The notes beneath the pieces were generated by a model that saw only the letters and a program-made list of their open reading frames with translations, had not been told where the DNA came from and did no database searches. From contig NW_019211458.1 of the NCBI RefSeq assembly GCF_002443255.2, forward strand, positions 16,363,939 to 16,427,938: a stretch of 64,000 bases of DNA. Reading direction: 5' to 3'. Source of the DNA: Varroa destructor (lineage: Eukaryota; Arthropoda; Arachnida; Mesostigmata; Varroidae). The number at the start of each line of letters is the position of its first letter. Position 1 is the stretch's first letter. The translations under genes and the position numbers were made by a program. Below, piece after piece: positions 13,924 through 26,411 of the stretch.

Positions 13924-13956
13924 GGCGATAGATGCGTCGTCGGCGCATTTATCGCC
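13924..13956. repeat. Inverted repeat, 13-nt arms
   Basis: GGCGATAGATGCG (13924-13936) and CGCATTTATCGCC (13944-13956) pair at 12 of 13 positions, the exception being a G-T, around a 7-nt loop. It lies in DNA with no recognised gene. Confidence 0.8.
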
Positions 13957-14760
13957 GACCACAAAAAAGCCTTACTACCGATTCTGGCGAAATCCCACAA
14001 CAACTATGGACCGACCCTCCTCGACGCAACGGCGTCTGGGCCAGCAAAACTGCGACATCAACATTAGCCTAGACGTCTACTGTTCCCTACTGCCTACTAA
14101 GAACGACCGCAACAACAGCAGGATGCAACCAAGCGCTAACAAATACACTCTCACTCCTGTCTGGTTCGTTCACCGTACCCTTGACAAGTATCTGTAACTG
14201 TAGAGCAGCCGCGCGGAAAGTCGGCCAAGCCGGAAGTGGAACGCATCACAAACCGACAGGCCAGCGCGGCCTTTTCGTTCGAACTCTCCCCTTGAGTTCA
14301 AGTAGAGGATATATGCAATGTAACGTTGTACTGACGCTGTACTAGGCCGATGGATACTAGGAACGCTGCATTTCGACTCGGCCTGCTCCCCGAAGAGTGA
14401 TAAACGTGTGGAAGGGGCGCATTGACGGGACTGAGGCAGAGGAGGAAAACAAAAAAGTAAGCGAGCCAGCGAACAGTTGAGGAAGTTGTGCGATGTACAG
14501 CGCAACGATCCCCTCGACGGAATAGAATGAAACGACTGTTTGAGAGAGCGATATTATCCGTATGTATAACTTGTGGTTCGTTCGTATGTATTTATTTAGC
14601 ATTTATTCTTTACACACTTACGTTTAGCCGGCTTTCGCCGTGCCGTTTAATGTACGTGGATAGATCTCTCAGAAATCGCACTATTGAAATCTAAATTTAA
14701 AAAGTACCTAAAACAGGCGAGTGCTAAAAGTTTCTTGTAGGTAAGCCTCTACTTTGACAG

Positions 14761-14830
14761 CGAGACTGGCCTAGTGGCAAGCGGACACTCAAAGGCCGGC
14801 GGAAGCGAACCATATGAGGTCTTCTAAAGT
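14761..14830 (+). repeat. tRNA-like segment with a strong A-box
   Basis: TGGCCTAGTGGC at 14767-14778 matches the tRNA A-box consensus TRGCNNAGYNGG closely. It is followed by GCGGACACTCAAAGGCCGGC. About 50 nt after the A-box the sequence GAGGTCTTCTAAAG stands where a B-box would be, but only its first half fits. It is probably a decayed tRNA-derived repeat. Confidence 0.35.
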
Positions 14831-17037
14831 TTATTTTCGAGTTGGGCCTTTAAAAAAGTTATCCTTTTTTTCGTCTCTACCCTCTTTTTTGTACTGGGAT
14901 TTGATTCCGCTGCTGCGGAAGCGTTCACTACTCGAGAGTCCCGTTCGGAGTTCTGTGTGGTTATTTATTGGTAGCTAGTGAAACTGGTCAAATTTGTTCG
15001 TCACAATGAATAGGTAATCTTCGGTCAATAGGATTGTCAGGCTCAAGCTTCACTGTCGCGACCAAATTTTGTCGTCTCCCAAATATGAATACGTAAGAAT
15101 TTACGACAGGCAGTTAAACTCAGTGCTTGCGTTTTAGTAAATGTGTATGTGCCTGTAATCGCGTGTGTTGTGGCTTCAAAGAAGGACATCAAAGAGCCTG
15201 ATTTCTATAGGACCTAACAGGCAGTTTTGGCGCTTTCCCAAAGGTGAGTACGATTCGCTTTTGATGTCTACCGGTGGTCGGCTCCATCTCAACTGCTATT
15301 GTGCAAGTCTTAACCTAATCCCCGTTGGCAAGCTTTGACAAAGTTCAAACAGGGAAAGAAAGGCTTACGTTCACACCCTTCGTCGTCCTCAGAAGCCTTC
15401 ATTGGCTATACTGGAACTACGATCATGTTAGCGTGGTGGTATAGCTTTTAACGATGGCAAAGTTAGTAGCATGAACGTGTGGAAATGATATTTTTTCCAT
15501 GGAATATTCATAGTAATAAGGGAAGCAAAAGTAGGCAGTAGATTATTAACCGTAATAGAGTTAAGTAGCAGGGTGTTGCAATGAAACGGAGCCCGACCAC
15601 AGTGCGTTAAAAAAGGCGACAGGGTGATCCGTCAAGAAGTGATCGGTAGGCTGTGTGAAAGGATTTAAATCTTTTCCAAAATATCTAGCGTTAGTCAGCA
15701 CAATTTTCTCAGCTGTTTACATAGTTGGCAAGATACCCGTCGTCATAACATTTGAATCACAATTAATGAGACAACGACTTTACGGATATATTATATACGG
15801 ATATATAATTGAACATTGAAACTCCATCACATAGAAAACTTCAATCTCATGTCAATGCATTTAGTTAATTTGCTGTTAAAGCGAAAAACCTACTGAGCAA
15901 TCATTCGGAAAGGGATCATTGGTATCGTAGAATAGATACTATTATGTGCTTAGGACACATCACGGGATGCCAGCCGTTGCATCGGTCGTATCGAAATCGA
16001 CGCAACCCCTCGTCGCTGTCCTCAATTTCAACTGAGGAAAAGCACACTTTTTAAGCTCTTGTATATTTTCAATTTAAAGGACTTCTGTCTTGTGACAGGC
16101 GTAAAAATATACACGTTGATTCTCATCCACATCGGAAGGGTCAGATCAAACCTAAGGAAATAAGACTGTCTCTCTACCGCCGGCAATCTGTTCCGATAAA
16201 CGTACCATGGTTCGCCGACTGATATGTTGGATTCGGTAGGTCGAATAGATGATATGGTACAAACCCCATTTTGCGTATCTGTCTAGTCTACTGACTGTTA
16301 GTTGTATATTCGACATTTTCGTCTGGCGAAACGGAGCCCGATAGCCCCGAAATATAGGGATGTCCACAAATGGCAACTATATAGAATATTACAGCAGTAA
16401 TATTCCGTTGGCTGGCGGTGGTCGAGGGACGGAGCCAAGGGCCTGATCCCGGCGGTACGCCCCACTCAGTTCAATTTAAGTCTGTGACCGAAAACTCCCT
16501 CGGTGCACGGATGTCTTTCTCCAAAGAAAACAGCGTGCTTGCGGCATTACCCTGGAGAGCGGAGCAATCGATCGCGGTAGTTGTACTCGTTCAGCTTTTA
16601 TCCGATCTAATGTTTGCGCACTGGAAACTCGACCAGGAACAAAGCCGACCCAGCCAGACCTAATATACGAAGAAACGCAAACATTTACACGCAGATTAGA
16701 CGGCCATGGGATACAAGCATGATAATTTTGCCTGCATACATTAGGTCGAATGGAAAAATTGTATTGAAAATAAAAAAAATCGATGCGGCAGCTAGAATAA
16801 ATGGAAGTATTTAACGACTCTCTTAGTCCACATGTAGATAACGAATAATTACTAGAAGATTTCTGTTTAATGACAAAGTTTCCGCATAACGGAAATTTTA
16901 TAAGGGTCAATTGGCTACCGCGAACACGTACTGTGCCAGTGGGCAGCACTAATAAGATTGGTAAAAGACAATTTGGTATCCCTAGTGCTCTATATTTCGA
17001 ATTTGACATCCGGTTCCGCCATTTAGTATTCCATCAG

Positions 17038-17160
17038 ACGGTTGGTTGGCTGGCTGGCTGGCTCCCAGCAGTCACGAAATGAAGCCTGCCTATGCCCTGT
17101 AGGTTCGAACCTAGACCAAAACGGACAAACGTTACGAGGCAACTAAGCTATCGCCGGGCC
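17038..17160 (-). repeat. tRNA-derived SINE candidate
   Basis: Read on the minus strand from 17160, the sequence starts GGCCCGGCGATAGCTTAGTT, with a TAGCTTAGTTGCC A-box-like element. About 40 nt later comes AGGTTCGAACCT, a good B-box (RNA polymerase III internal promoter). The spacing suits a tRNA-type head. Its 3' side is followed by a non-tRNA body and a (CCAG)/(CCAA) tetranucleotide tail at 17063-17041, a common SINE ending. The cloverleaf is poor, so it is a tRNA-derived repeat or pseudogene, not a working tRNA. The B-box core is palindromic, so the strand is set by the A-box. Confidence 0.5.
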
Positions 17161-19341
17161 AGTTGGCTATCCCTAGTCTAGTTGATACTAACCTCTGCCA
17201 AGGATACTGTTACTAAGAAGGACGATTCCGCTCAATAGACATACAAATCCATTTCTCCTCTGCTAAGGGAAAAACATATGGTTGCAATAAGGAGAAAATT
17301 GCATGATTGGTCCACATTTTCACTAGTAAAACAAGCATTATTTTAACTGATCCCGTGCTGGCCAAAGTTCGCTGTGCGTTTTATCTTTCAGGCAAGGCCG
17401 AAGTATAATTTTTTTCATTTTACGTAGTTAATGACTTGCTCCAAAAAGGCCAGAGCTCTTTATACTTTGACTTTCTGTTTCAATATACAACGTCTTTGAG
17501 CGAGGAGTGTCGCCATGTTCCTACAGTAATCGAAAAATAGGTTACACCAGCTTCCGCTTTTTCAAAGCCGGCGCCGTTGTGACAATGTTAGTAACGGCAT
17601 CAGCACTTTAGACCTCAACGCCCAGATTTGCTTGTTCGAAGCATGAGTGATGAATGAAGCAGAGAAATCATCCATCTCGGCAGGAGCCCTTGCAGATATT
17701 CTCATTAGTTACATTAAACGCTTAACCGAGAAGACAACTTACCACAATAGGCTAATTTGTTCCTTACAATATAATCACTGGAGGGGGTTAGGCAACAATG
17801 TATAATGTAAGCAATGCGAGCAACGATTATTTGAATAGCGAACAGAATTCGGGTAGTTTTTGTGGGCAAAGTTTTGTTGAAGATCTTCACATTTTTCGAA
17901 CTTCTATCATCTACAAAGTATGCAAATTCTTCTTCTGTTGCTTTCAAATGTAGCCGCCAATTCCAATAGGCCATATCGTTTTAGTAATACGCTCTTGTTA
18001 CGCTTCGTTTAACGTTGATCTGTGTATTCATTGGTTTAGTTTTATAGGCTCTTTGAACAATTGCGAATAAGAGTCATGATTAATATCTATCACAAATACA
18101 ATCTTGATCAACTAAATGGGTGTCAATAAAACTGGGGCGTACTTGTACTATTTTGTAATGATGACTGATAGGCATTCAAGTCTTTTTCAGAGTTTTTCTT
18201 TTAGTACATAACCAAAATCTCCGGTACGAAGATATATTATGGCCATTGCTACGCCACGAACTAACAAGACTAGTAGAAGCATACTACAGCCCCGCAAGAT
18301 AAACTCCGAACAGGGTTACGTCTCACTGGATCTTAAGAAAAAAAAAACCTGAGGAAGCGTTTATTTTGCTGGGCTGAAACGGTCGAAAAAAAGCGTCTTT
18401 TGATCCAATTCCGTCGCGCATCGATCGTCCAAATGGTACTTAAACTTAAGCAGTCAATTATTCAGGTAGCTAGTGATACACGGTCCATATATCATACATT
18501 GCGTTTATGCAAATGGCACAGTAATATTATACTTTAGGCGCTAATTTCAGGCTTACTAATAGCTAAACGAAAAAAACTTAATCCACTAATCAATAAATAC
18601 GTATTACTAGGACGCCGACAATAAAAATACAACTAACGGCTTTAACTAACGGCATTTTACTGTAGTGAAGTTTACACTATATAAGAAAAAATAAGGCAGT
18701 CGTTATATACGATAGTTTATTGAACCTTCGTTTTAGCTTTCTTCGCGTGTCCAACTTGCGTTGTTCTTCTGGTGTTCTTTGCGCCTCGCCTTCTCTTTTC
18801 TCTCGCTGTCCGGATTTACAGTGGGGGGTAATAAATTTGTCTTCCTCGATACGGCCGGTTTTAGTTTATGATACGATAAAACGAGAACTATACGTTTTCG
18901 CTCCGTTGATCAATTGGCTATCGTTGATGGATGTGTTCAGTACAAAAGCGAGGGAAAGACCAATGCGAGAGAGAGAATTGTTAATCCGACGTTATTTTTC
19001 GTTCTGCTGCCATCTTCAATTGTGTGCTTATATCACTACACAGTTAATGTGTTATTGATTCAATGAATAATTTCGAATTACGTTCGTTGTTGACCTTCTG
19101 TTTTTCTTCGCCAATATCTCGTGATGTAGCTCTGCTAACCGACTGTCGTCTTGGCAATAGTATCTTTTTTGTCACTCCTTTATTTTTGTTTTTTTTTTTT
19201 TGAAAAGACCCTGAACATTCTTTTTGTATAATTAGTGATTAGTACTTATATGCATGTATAGGCTTATAAGTGGGTCCAGTAACGGGGTGGAGCAGTGTTG
19301 GCGAGGCTTAGACAGCGACGTCTCTCCAAGAACCTAATTCC

Positions 19342-19377
19342 TATTTTTTTTCTTTCTTTCTTTTTTTTTTTCTTTAT
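19342..19377. repeat. Polypyrimidine T/C tract
   Basis: T runs interleaved with CTTT units over about 35 nt. This is a simple low-complexity tract; no adjacent splice acceptor use could be shown. Confidence 0.85.
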
Positions 19378-22300
19378 ATAACCGTTTACGGAGACCCGTA
19401 AGTGATTAGCGGTACTTTAAATGTCGAATAAAATCTGCCCTGTCGATATGAATTGTGCTAAATTTCTTCTGCTTAACATCATTAGTGACTCGGTCGGAAA
19501 ACTGGAAGCCAATTCAGACATACCTACAAAACATCAATAGATATAAGGGTATATACTACATGTGAATCAATCGAATGTTTGTATACTCGTTTCTGAAGAT
19601 CTCATCTTTAGGTCTTCAACAACTTGAAGATAAGCAGTCAGCTTTTCTACAATTACTTCACTCGTTAGTTGCGGATATTGTTACTCTGCAGCGCGATTAA
19701 CTACGTAAATGTATTTAGATTATTGTTCCTCTTCGTTACTAGTTTATCGTTTTCAGTTATCAGTAGCGGTGCAATGTTCAGAATCAGTTGATTCAGATCA
19801 ATTGATGTATATATATATACATATAATTAGAATTTGTACATGTGGACGCATCGAGCTATCTCTCCTTTGCGCCGCTGTCGTTACAGATAATGTTGTGAGA
19901 CTACCGTATGATGATTGCGTGCAAAAGCCTACGACCTAAAACGTTAGACCCTTACGTTAGTTTTTCTCATTGTGACTGAACAACTCTGCAATACATCTAC
20001 ATACATTTATTTATATACCGGCGTCGTCTATTTGCCTTTCCTCAATCTACTCTTCTTTAAAGTAGATTTCACAGAAAACTAAACAAATTTAGGCTGTTTT
20101 CTCTTACCCGGTATTAAACTGTGTACCACAATTGGTTGTCGTCCATTGCTCCTGTATCTAGCACTATGTATATCATGCATAAAATAATAGCTATGCACAC
20201 CCGAATAGTGCCATTTCGGCAATTATCAGCCATTCCCGTCCTCAATGTAGATTCGACGCGTCGAAAAATCATATGGCTAGCGCTGTCACTGGGTACTACT
20301 TCGGGCGGCTGACCGTTCTTAGCACAAATCGAGCCGTGTACTTACGCTCAAGCTAGAACCCCTATGTTTCGAGATTTAGCTCTCGTATTGCCGTTAGGCA
20401 TTTTACCAGGGCAGACCCGAAAGAAGAACCTGCACCAGCTCAGTAGATAAACACGTTCCTACCGCATCGTGTCGGACATCGAACCCACCTTAAACACCAG
20501 TCCCTTTCAACCCACCCCCACTCTCGACCGCTCAACGACTTTTTGGTATTCGTAATTCCTCAAACTTTGGCCGGTATAGCGGCTGTACATGGGTGAGGTA
20601 TACGATTATAATAGCTGAAATCCTAACCTTGTTCACGAAAAGCAGATCAGAAGTCAGCTACCATTGTTCCTATGTAGATGTACCTAAACATTTCCTTTCT
20701 ATTATTGTTAATAAATTCGCTAGTAATCAACGTGTATGCTATGCATCCAGTTTGTGTCGTCACCGTCAGGAATCTGGGTTTTTCATTGCTGACACGTATT
20801 GCTCCCTGTACAAACGATTAGAAGATACCCTCATTTACGTACAACGGCCGTAGGTAAAGAAGGGTAAATGCGGCGACTGAAAATTCAGCGTTGCTTCTTT
20901 TCGATCGAAGGTTCAATTCATTTGTATGTACGTGACTATGGTACCAGCTGACCTTTTCTCACTTATACCATACGTGTCGTTTTAGTTAGACTGACAATTG
21001 GCACGAGACGATGAGAATGAAGTACCTCGATTGCATATTTAGTTAAAATGGCGCTTCTTTTTGCCTGCACCTAAATTTTAGGATTTAGTCGATTTGTCAC
21101 ACGTTCAAAAGTGCCCGTCTGCCTGCTAGAAACTCTCCACCGCAGCATTTACCTCCAGCCTAAAATACTTTATCATCCTTATTCTGGCTATTATAAGTTG
21201 TCCTGTGGTACTTCGTGTAAGAAATGTAAGTTCGCATAGTAAATGATATCAAATCGCTGCTGTTTGTCGCCGGTTTGGATTATCTGTTCTTTTTTTCAGC
21301 TTTGTCTTGTTACTTTTACACAACATGCAATGTATATTAATTCATGTAAATCTTGATATTAATTGTATCGTTCTCCGGTAACGTTCGTCAAAGTTTGACC
21401 CGTTCGTACTACCTACGTTTAAGACCCACCATTTCTTTGTGAGTGCGCTAGATGACCCCGATTGAGCGATTGCAGTCAATAATACTATTATAAGCTAACC
21501 GCAAGAACGCAAAAATTCAGACTCACGTACTTTTTATACTTGCGTCCAATACTCTTACATTATGACTTTTGTATCCTATATTATTTGTTTATAATTATAT
21601 TAATAAGGATGTTATTATAATATCATCGCGTTTTACCTTTTGCATCCACATACATATGAGATAGCCATGACACTAACCTGCCACTAGAGGCAACTTTTAA
21701 GTGATTCCATATAAATCCGCTAGACAACTTCTAAGACGAGTGTGCTGAGCAGTGTATGATATACGCACATACAAAGACCAAAGTCCCATTTCCTGAAATC
21801 TTCTTGATCTTGATTGTTTTGTGATATATGGGAAATAGAAACCTATTCAGAAGTAGCATTACGCTCTTGCAGCTTTGATCGTTAACCGTTCAAGAGCTAA
21901 CAATCAGTCTTCCATAACACAATCTGTACACGCTTGATACAATCCATTGCTCGTATCCACACATGCTGCTTGGATTGGGTTTGAAATGGTCATTAATATT
22001 ACTACTGTAGGTGGATTGAAAGGCAAGACGTTCTCTTATTATGGGACTCTGATAGGATTAAGACATCGTTTAAAGTAGAGTCGGATGAGATGTCAAATTA
22101 CGTCATAATGTGTCGCATAATTCCCGTGTTTTTCTAACCGAGGTTTGCGCAACTACGATTATGTTTCGGCCGTCGTGTAACTTTGACGGATGGGACCTTT
22201 TCTACGATTGTTTTCCAGCTTTCTTCTTTATCCTTGATACGCCAGCGCAGTTCGACATGAGCCCAGTTCGTGATCATTGGTATGATTATCCATCTTTTCT

Positions 22301-23453
22301 ATTTACTGATATTGTCTCTACTGTACAGGTAGTGACGTTCACTCGGTCCACAGCTCATCCATATTTCATTCGTTCATCCATGTATTCTGTGTTTTTCGTT
22401 GGCCGCATAGGCAAAGTCTCCTGCTCTTCACAATCACAATCAGCACCAATGTATTTGCTCACAGGTGGGCATCCCACTTATGCTACGATACTCACAATTT
22501 GCCCTAGGTTCTGGCAAGGATAGCAACAGCATATAGCTAAGAGATGCGTCCGTTTTTGTGGCCATGATCCGCCTTCTCTTATATAGTAGGAAGGTTTCCG
22601 TTGTTTTAGTGGACCTACGGTCGTCATTACCGACGATTATTGCTTGGCATAATGCTAACGGCTAAAAACTTTAACCCTTCGTCATTTGTGTATTTCAATG
22701 TATCACGATACTTTTGAGGATACTGATGAGGTGCTCATTCACGTGAGGAAGGCGGGATCATTAAATTGGTTATTGTTACACCCGTTACTCTTCAGCACGA
22801 TAACGCCACCGTGGCCCGAATCGCACGCCTCTGCAATACGAAAACATCGTAGGTGGTTAATGAATTGTGTCACCGTTTACTATCGCTTGCTCTGACGAAA
22901 ACGTACGAAAAATACTGTCAGCGTTTCAATTTGTCTTTGAATTGTTTTCATATCCATTTGTGGGAGTACCTTCTTGATCAAAAGAATATACGGAGGAACA
23001 CGATTCGAATCGGAACGATCCTGCTACCAGAAATTTGCTATTTAAAGCACAGCGTCAACCCATATAACTGAAAGGTAAAAATAGGAAACAGCGCAGATCC
23101 CTGCTAAACAGCCAACGGCAATAACATCTCTCTAGTCTGTTATTAATATATTCCCTAATGCGCTGAGCATAAACAGCAGTTTCTGCTGGAGCCAAAGCAA
23201 CGCAGCAGGTAGGACCTGGCCACCTGACACAGCCTGATCGAACAATAGAGCAATAACGTTGTTTTTGTACGTTCCTCTGGGTTAGCACAGCGGAAACTTT
23301 CAACGTGACTCGTATCTAACGCCCTGCGACTACGTCAAACAGATGGTCTGTCGTTGAAAACAGATAACGAAAATCGTTATATTTAAGTCATCAACACCGA
23401 AATCGATCACATATCAGCTGTACTATTAATTGTGGTGTCACGTAAACCCTTTT

Positions 23454-23497
23454 CCTCTGCGTTACCCTTTTTGTGGACAGAAAGGGTAACACAGAGG
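23454..23497. repeat. Inverted repeat, 17-nt arms
   Basis: The left arm CCTCTGCGTTACCCTTT (23454-23470) and right arm AAAGGGTAACACAGAGG (23481-23497) pair at 16 of 17 positions around a 10-nt loop. It lies about 300 bp beyond the donor of the transmembrane exon, so inside the gene's next intron or its 3' region. It could be a short foldback element. Confidence 0.85.
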
Positions 23498-23803
23498 TAA
23501 CGCTGCCCTTTTGAGCGTCTAATACCCAATGAGCCCGATAAGCCAATCATTAATTATATAGAGAGTATAACACTAATCAGATCAGCAGCTGTCTCTCAAT
23601 CTCAGATGAACATAATTTTTTTTCGATGATATATTGTAGGTACATAGCCAACATTTTCTACCCAACTTATTGGATCAATAACACTTCTATTATTTAGCGG
23701 AATGGAGTGAACTTGCCACGATACCGCAAGCTGTTAAGTGCCTAAACGACTACTTACTAATCAAATATAATTCCAATATTCGTTCGATTACTGCCTAACT
23801 TAC

Positions 23804-23929
23804 CCTGCATATAGTCATGGTCACGGCGACGGTTCCGCAATACGACTGCAAACGAAATTAACATGACGAATAGGAGAGCTAAACACAACGTAGCTGCAAT
23901 TGTTACCTCGTCCGCCAGCCAAGGGGAGC
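23804..23929 (-). CDS. side: Sidestep-like gene: transmembrane-helix exon
   Basis: This exon has 41 whole codons, phase 1-1, with acceptor TTCTAAAATAG and donor CAGG before GTAAGTTA. After SPWLADE it encodes a hydrophobic run of about 23 residues starting VTIAATLCLALL and ending ISFAVVL. The basic stop-transfer RNRRRDHDY follows, so the orientation is outside-to-inside. It has no homologous domain of its own. Its strand, phase and place after Ig5 make it the membrane anchor of the same gene. It can splice in frame directly to the Ig5 exon, which would leave out a fibronectin III module. Cytoplasmic exons should lie at lower coordinates but were not recognised. Confidence 0.78.
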
Positions 23930-24740
23930 CTATTTTAGAATAGAAATATATATGTATCCGCTAGTTAGGACCAAAGTTGAGTTTGAAGTTCATTACCTAT
24001 ACACACAAAAGCACTGATCTCCCCAACGAGCATCTATCAATGTCAAGAATATATATAATCTTGAAGAGAGCTGCAGGCAAAGCATTTGTTCTATGTTTAT
24101 CTATTAGTAGAAAGCTGATGGCCTAAAGGCATCACATTTTTCCTCAATCTAAAAGAAAAAACTGTTATCGTGGATGTTTTCTACTAATTTAAACGATTTC
24201 TTGATACTTGATATCGCGCGGGTACAATACACGACGCATTAATATCGCACCTTCAAGAAGGTAAGGTTACACATGTCTAGAACCTGCTCGTACGTTCTAG
24301 TATGCAGTGTTTTTAATTTAACGACTAAAGAAATCTATGGCTCGATCACTGGTGCGCCCTGGCCTGCTGCGTCTATATTGGTCAGTTCTTAAGGTTCGGC
24401 AGCGTCAGCAGTACGCGGCATCCTATAGCGACAACATGAACCGTAACCGTTTCGACGTTAGAAGAGCGGTTGAATAGCGCCGAACCGAACGTAGACAAGA
24501 ATTTTTCCCATAAGCTCTTGTTCGAAACCTTTGGTTCACCATTATAGCGGTACGCCAACGTTCAGCCTGATCCTCCCTGCTTTCTCTCGCTTTTTCCATC
24601 TTCTCGTTTTGCAGCGAATCAAAAATCGATTTCGTTGCTCACCGGCCATCGACTCTTTACGGAACTCTCAAGACCCGAAGAACACCCTCTACAGGGCAGA
24701 CCACTGGGAGTAAGCCTCAATGCAGTTTTTAAAGACTAGT

Positions 24741-24825
24741 GCTCCGTGCAACGCGGGAGGCACACGGTTAAGGTGTACAGAGTGTGGAGATCAAAAATGT
24801 TTGCGATCCGAGTCCCGCTGCCGAC
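24741..24825 (+). repeat. tRNA-like segment (SINE head candidate)
   Basis: CACACGGTTAAGGTGTAC looks like a degenerate A-box region, and about 38 nt later GCGATCCGAGTCCCGC resembles a B-box (GGTTCGANTCC with changes). The arrangement resembles tRNA-derived SINE heads. It lies in the intron before the transmembrane exon, on the strand opposite to the gene. No second copy was found in this window. Confidence 0.35.
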
Positions 24826-25467
24826 TTATATATGTGTTGGGTCGGCGGTCTCGGGAGCAAAGAGGAGCTGGTAATGAAGTCAATGGATGGGTGATCGGAT
24901 CGCTAGTCGGACTAGCCAAGAAAAATAGCTTCCGCAGATAATGATCGGCCTTGGGTAGGCCCATTAAATTTCCCGTTAGCCCAGCGTCTGCCCGTTACGC
25001 CCCCATGTCAGCGACAAGAAGCAAGCGAGAAGCGTTCTTGGTGGGCTGGTTCTTTGTCTGGTGCGACACGTAGGGTGCTTTAAGAGTCAGGTGGGTTCGA
25101 CTTAATTTTGCAGGTCTAGCTGAACTGTTGTTTCCAGATGACGAGGTGAAGTTACTGTGAGAGAAGGTTACGCTAAGAGTCATGTAATTTGTTACGACGC
25201 AGCTAAAGGTAAACATGCGGCTAGTGCAATCTGCTTTACCTAGTATCTTTGCCTAAGGTAAACATATCTAAAAAGACACGTGTACTGCCTTCGAATCGAC
25301 TTCGTCCTTCGCCGGTTAGCATCGGCAGTTGTCCCGATTGACAGTTTACCTGGAATCGCGCATTTTGGAAGTGACAATGCTGAAGAGTGGATCTAGATCT
25401 GGACTCAGACTTGCTGTGTCACGAGGACGCGGGGCAACGTCCTTGAAGCGACCTGGGGCAAGTTTTC

Positions 25468-25494
25468 CGTTACGTTACGTTACGTTACGTTACG
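25468..25494. repeat. (CGTTA)n pentanucleotide repeat
   Basis: Five perfect CGTTA units plus a partial sixth. The opposite strand reads TAACG. It is not the arthropod telomere unit TTAGG. It lies in the intron before the transmembrane exon. Confidence 0.95.
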
Positions 25495-26393
25495 GATAAT
25501 ATTTGAATCCATATTATTTGACGTTTACCCACAAAAGGACAAACAACCGGCGACAAAAGATTTATGACGAGTGAAAAGCCCGTTTTCAGCTGTAGTCCTG
25601 TCAGCACGCGCGGATTCGGTGGCACTCGGCTTAAGAATTCTCGATCGCTTACACAGACCCCACAGCCGTCCTTCCTTCTGCATCAGTCAGCACTTAAAGC
25701 AGTCACATTAGTGACTACCATAAACCTCCCGTTTCATTGGGAGGTGAGTAACAAACAGCTGAGGCGACTGCTGGTAGTGGAAGGATCAGCAGCGAGCGCA
25801 ACTGAGTCTTTTATAATCCGATAGTTATAAAGAAGCGTTCTTTTTACTTTGTGGATTCATGTTGAAAAATTGCGCGAAAGCAAACAACGTGCACCTAGCA
25901 TTTGCGTCGTACTATGTGCACGTTTATTTTTCTAGCCAAATATGCAAATTGGTGTTCTATTTTATGCCGGTCCCCAGTAGTTGTGGCAAAAAGCTTACCT
26001 CTGACAAACCTATAATGGGCGCAATGTCTCTAAAGATTTAAATTTCCACGAAATGCTTATCGATCCGTCAGATTAGCCCATTCGGTTTCCTTCTAAGGAT
26101 CCTCGAACTCGACTGCCAGTCCAGGTTGAGGGGTGCACTAAACCCTACTCTATGGTTATAATTATAAAATAACTTAATAAGCTTCATTTAATTGTGGTCC
26201 ATTGAGTTGCAATTCGTTACTATTTTACCGTAATCACAGCGGGACTTCAAGTTTTTCCTCTCTGAAATAGCACTATATTTATACCACACTAAAGCTGCTG
26301 TGTAAAGACAATATTGAGCGCAATTTTCTTCATAGTAGTTTTTGATGCCGTACCAAAGAGGTGGTTATGAGAATTTGCTTATACAGCACAGGT

Positions 26394-26411
26394 TATATAT
26401 ATATATATATA
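26394..26411. repeat. (TA)n microsatellite in an intron
   Basis: About nine TA units in the intron between the Ig5 and transmembrane exons. Confidence 0.92.

Larger units (their letters stand above)
6784..23803. other. No supported gene; decayed repeats
   Basis: Apart from the two integrase-like relics, the tRNA-like segments, the microsatellite and the hairpins listed separately, I see no coding signal. The longest open frame in the window (16476-17009, minus strand, 177 codons) has no recognisable domain and its length is within chance. If the Sidestep-like gene has a cytoplasmic tail, its exons should be here or further left. Confidence 0.55.

Noticed and set aside
16476..17009. Longest open frame in the window (177 codons, minus strand)
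   Set aside because: No domain, signal peptide or splice context was recognised. A frame of this length is roughly expected by chance in 64 kb read six ways at this base composition, and it overlaps a shorter plus-strand frame.
22110..22523. 137-codon plus-strand frame
   Set aside because: Rich in Phe, Ser and Tyr with no family resemblance. There is no clear exon border, and it is opposite to the direction of the receptor gene.
24020..24066. Short minus-strand segment ending at a GTAATG donor just upstream of the transmembrane exon
   Set aside because: Too short, with a weak donor and no family resemblance.
25321..25460. Possible minus-strand exon (acceptor CCCCAG, donor GATTCCAG before GTAAAC) in the place of the missing fibronectin III module
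   Set aside because: The translation has no fibronectin III features and the exit phase (2) does not match the transmembrane exon.
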